A stretch of DNA of 64,000 nt. Origin: Methylohalobius crimeensis 10Ki. Its GTDB lineage: Bacteria; Pseudomonadota; Gammaproteobacteria; Methylococcales; Methylothermaceae. Positions within the stretch are counted from its first letter, which is position 1. Every line of letters begins with the position of its first letter. The notes under the pieces were generated by a model, which saw nothing but the letters and a program-made list of their open reading frames with translations, did not search any database and was not told the origin of the DNA. The DNA lies in NCBI RefSeq assembly GCF_000421465.1, contig NZ_ATXB01000001.1, positions 372,001 to 436,000 on the forward strand, written 5' to 3'. Made by a program: the position numbers and the translations under genes. This document shows positions 63,386-64,000 of this stretch, piece by piece.

Positions 63386-63594
63386 TATTCGAAGAAAAGG
63401 ATCTGGACGACGACCAAGCCGCCAAGCTCATCCGCCGCCTGGAAATGCCGGACAGCCAATGGCTCATGATCGAACGCCACCGGCTCTGGCAACTGACCCA
63501 CGAACTGGGCGAAATCGCCAAAAGTGCGCAATACGCGATGGAGAGGGTTCAGGAGTTGGAGGAGGAAACCGGCGTGCGGCTTTGGTCGCGGTAG
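63386..63594 (+). pseudogene. gene fragment without start
   Basis: An open, high-GC segment reads FEEKDLDDDQAAKLIRRLEM and LMIERHRLWQLTHELGEIAK, ends VQELEEETGVRLWSR and stops at 63594. It has chromosome-like codon use, unlike the AT-rich cassettes. No start codon or ribosome site is visible; probably a 3' remnant. The surrounding 63208-63846 DNA has no other recognisable gene. Confidence 0.45.
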
Positions 63595-63846
63595 GGCTTG
63601 AATGACGGCTGGGCGCAGGGATGCGCCTTGATGGGAATGGATGAAGCCCTGCTGCATCTGGTGGCAGCGAATGCTATGCTGAAAAGGTAGCAGGTGAAGG
63701 GATAAGCAAGGTCACTATACCCCCCGGATGGAGATGGAATGAACCCCGGGGGGGTTGTGCTTCACAGTCTTCTGTCCAAGTTGACAGGCTAAAGTGGGGT
63801 AATGTAGAAAATGAATTCTGGAAAATCTAGGTGTTAATAGTTACAT

Positions 63847-63899
63847 AGACAGAATCTGTCTATTGCCCTAATTGGAGATTTCTGTCTATTGAACTCTTA
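63847..63899 (+). other. second attI-like site
   Basis: 50 of 53 bases match 52224-52276, including both TCTGTCTATTG repeats; the core is GAACTCTTAG instead of GAACTGTTATG. No intI lies beside it in the window. Confidence 0.8.
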
Positions 63900-63922
63900 G
63901 ACCAATAAGATGGGGTTTTAGG

Positions 63923-64000
63923 ATGTCTTTATCAGAGATATTTAACAAGAGCCGAATATCCTCGAGATTGCTTGAGGAAGAGCTTTACGCGGAAACTCTT
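63923..64000 (+). CDS. start of a gene following the second attI-like site (partial)
   Basis: 26 codons to the window edge: SLSEIFNKSRISSRLLEEEL. AGG lies just before the ATG. It stands where a first cassette gene would stand relative to the attI copy. No family can be called. Confidence 0.5.
   Translation, partial: MSLSEIFNKSRISSRLLEEELYAETL

Overview
The window is about 64 kb of a moderately GC-rich gammaproteobacterial chromosome. The rluD / pgeF / clpB neighbourhood, IS families and protein styles (MEDS-domain sensor, SulP plus Usp, DUF748, DUF3604, DUF2937) fit a Gammaproteobacterium. A methylotroph or methanotroph relative is possible, because the MEDS domain is named after methanogens and methylotrophs, but that is inference and I cannot name a species.

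Layout. 1-2021 (minus): a MEDS sensory protein followed by a PAS/histidine-kinase gene that runs off the left edge. 2.1-8.9 kb: membrane and glycine-zipper proteins, an XpaC/TelA pair with a small coupled leader gene, and a SulP anion transporter overlapping a tandem universal stress protein. 8.9-14.4 kb: two complete insertion sequences (an IS701-type and an IS4-type, both with clear ends and target duplications) bracket a large SDR-SPW-VKOR-SPW fusion gene. 14.5-20.8 kb: DUF2937, CHRD, lipoprotein, coiled-coil and DUF748 genes and a DUF6883/DUF4926 pair. 20.9-26.3 kb: a tightly overlapping pstSCAB phosphate-uptake operon, divergent from a GAF-PAS-sigma54 activator.

26.5-45.2 kb is a cluster of exported and lipoprotein genes around an arylsulfatase and its formylglycine-generating enzyme. 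It also holds patatin, DUF502, parvulin, DUF3313, DUF2092, DUF4410, TMEM175 and beta-barrel genes. This cluster is full of decayed copies: a second patatin with two deletions, a DUF502 tail, a glycine-zipper relic, two sulfatase tails, a frameshifted DUF3604 gene and an internally deleted HupE-like gene. Together they show segmental duplication followed by decay.

45.5-50.8 kb (minus): clpB with a heat-shock-type promoter, pgeF carrying an in-frame palindromic insertion, a broken RelE-type toxin with its antitoxin, and rluD.

50.8-64.0 kb is a chromosomal integron. A long integron integrase (intI) is followed by an attI-like site and six gene cassettes with recognisable attC sites. The cassettes are more AT-rich than the rest. 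The first cassette gene is split by an IS4 element. The second is split by two further elements (a second IS701-type copy and an IS630). Removing each element plus one target duplication restores single uninterrupted reading frames of 280 and 260 codons. The attC of cassette 4 is interrupted exactly at its core by an IS91-type transposase plus tyrosine-recombinase unit. A 53-bp near-perfect copy of the attI region recurs at the right edge, followed by the start of another gene.

The strongest candidates for something new are the cassette genes themselves (mostly unknown, one a PIN-like nuclease), the duplicated attI and the attC-targeted IS91/recombinase unit.
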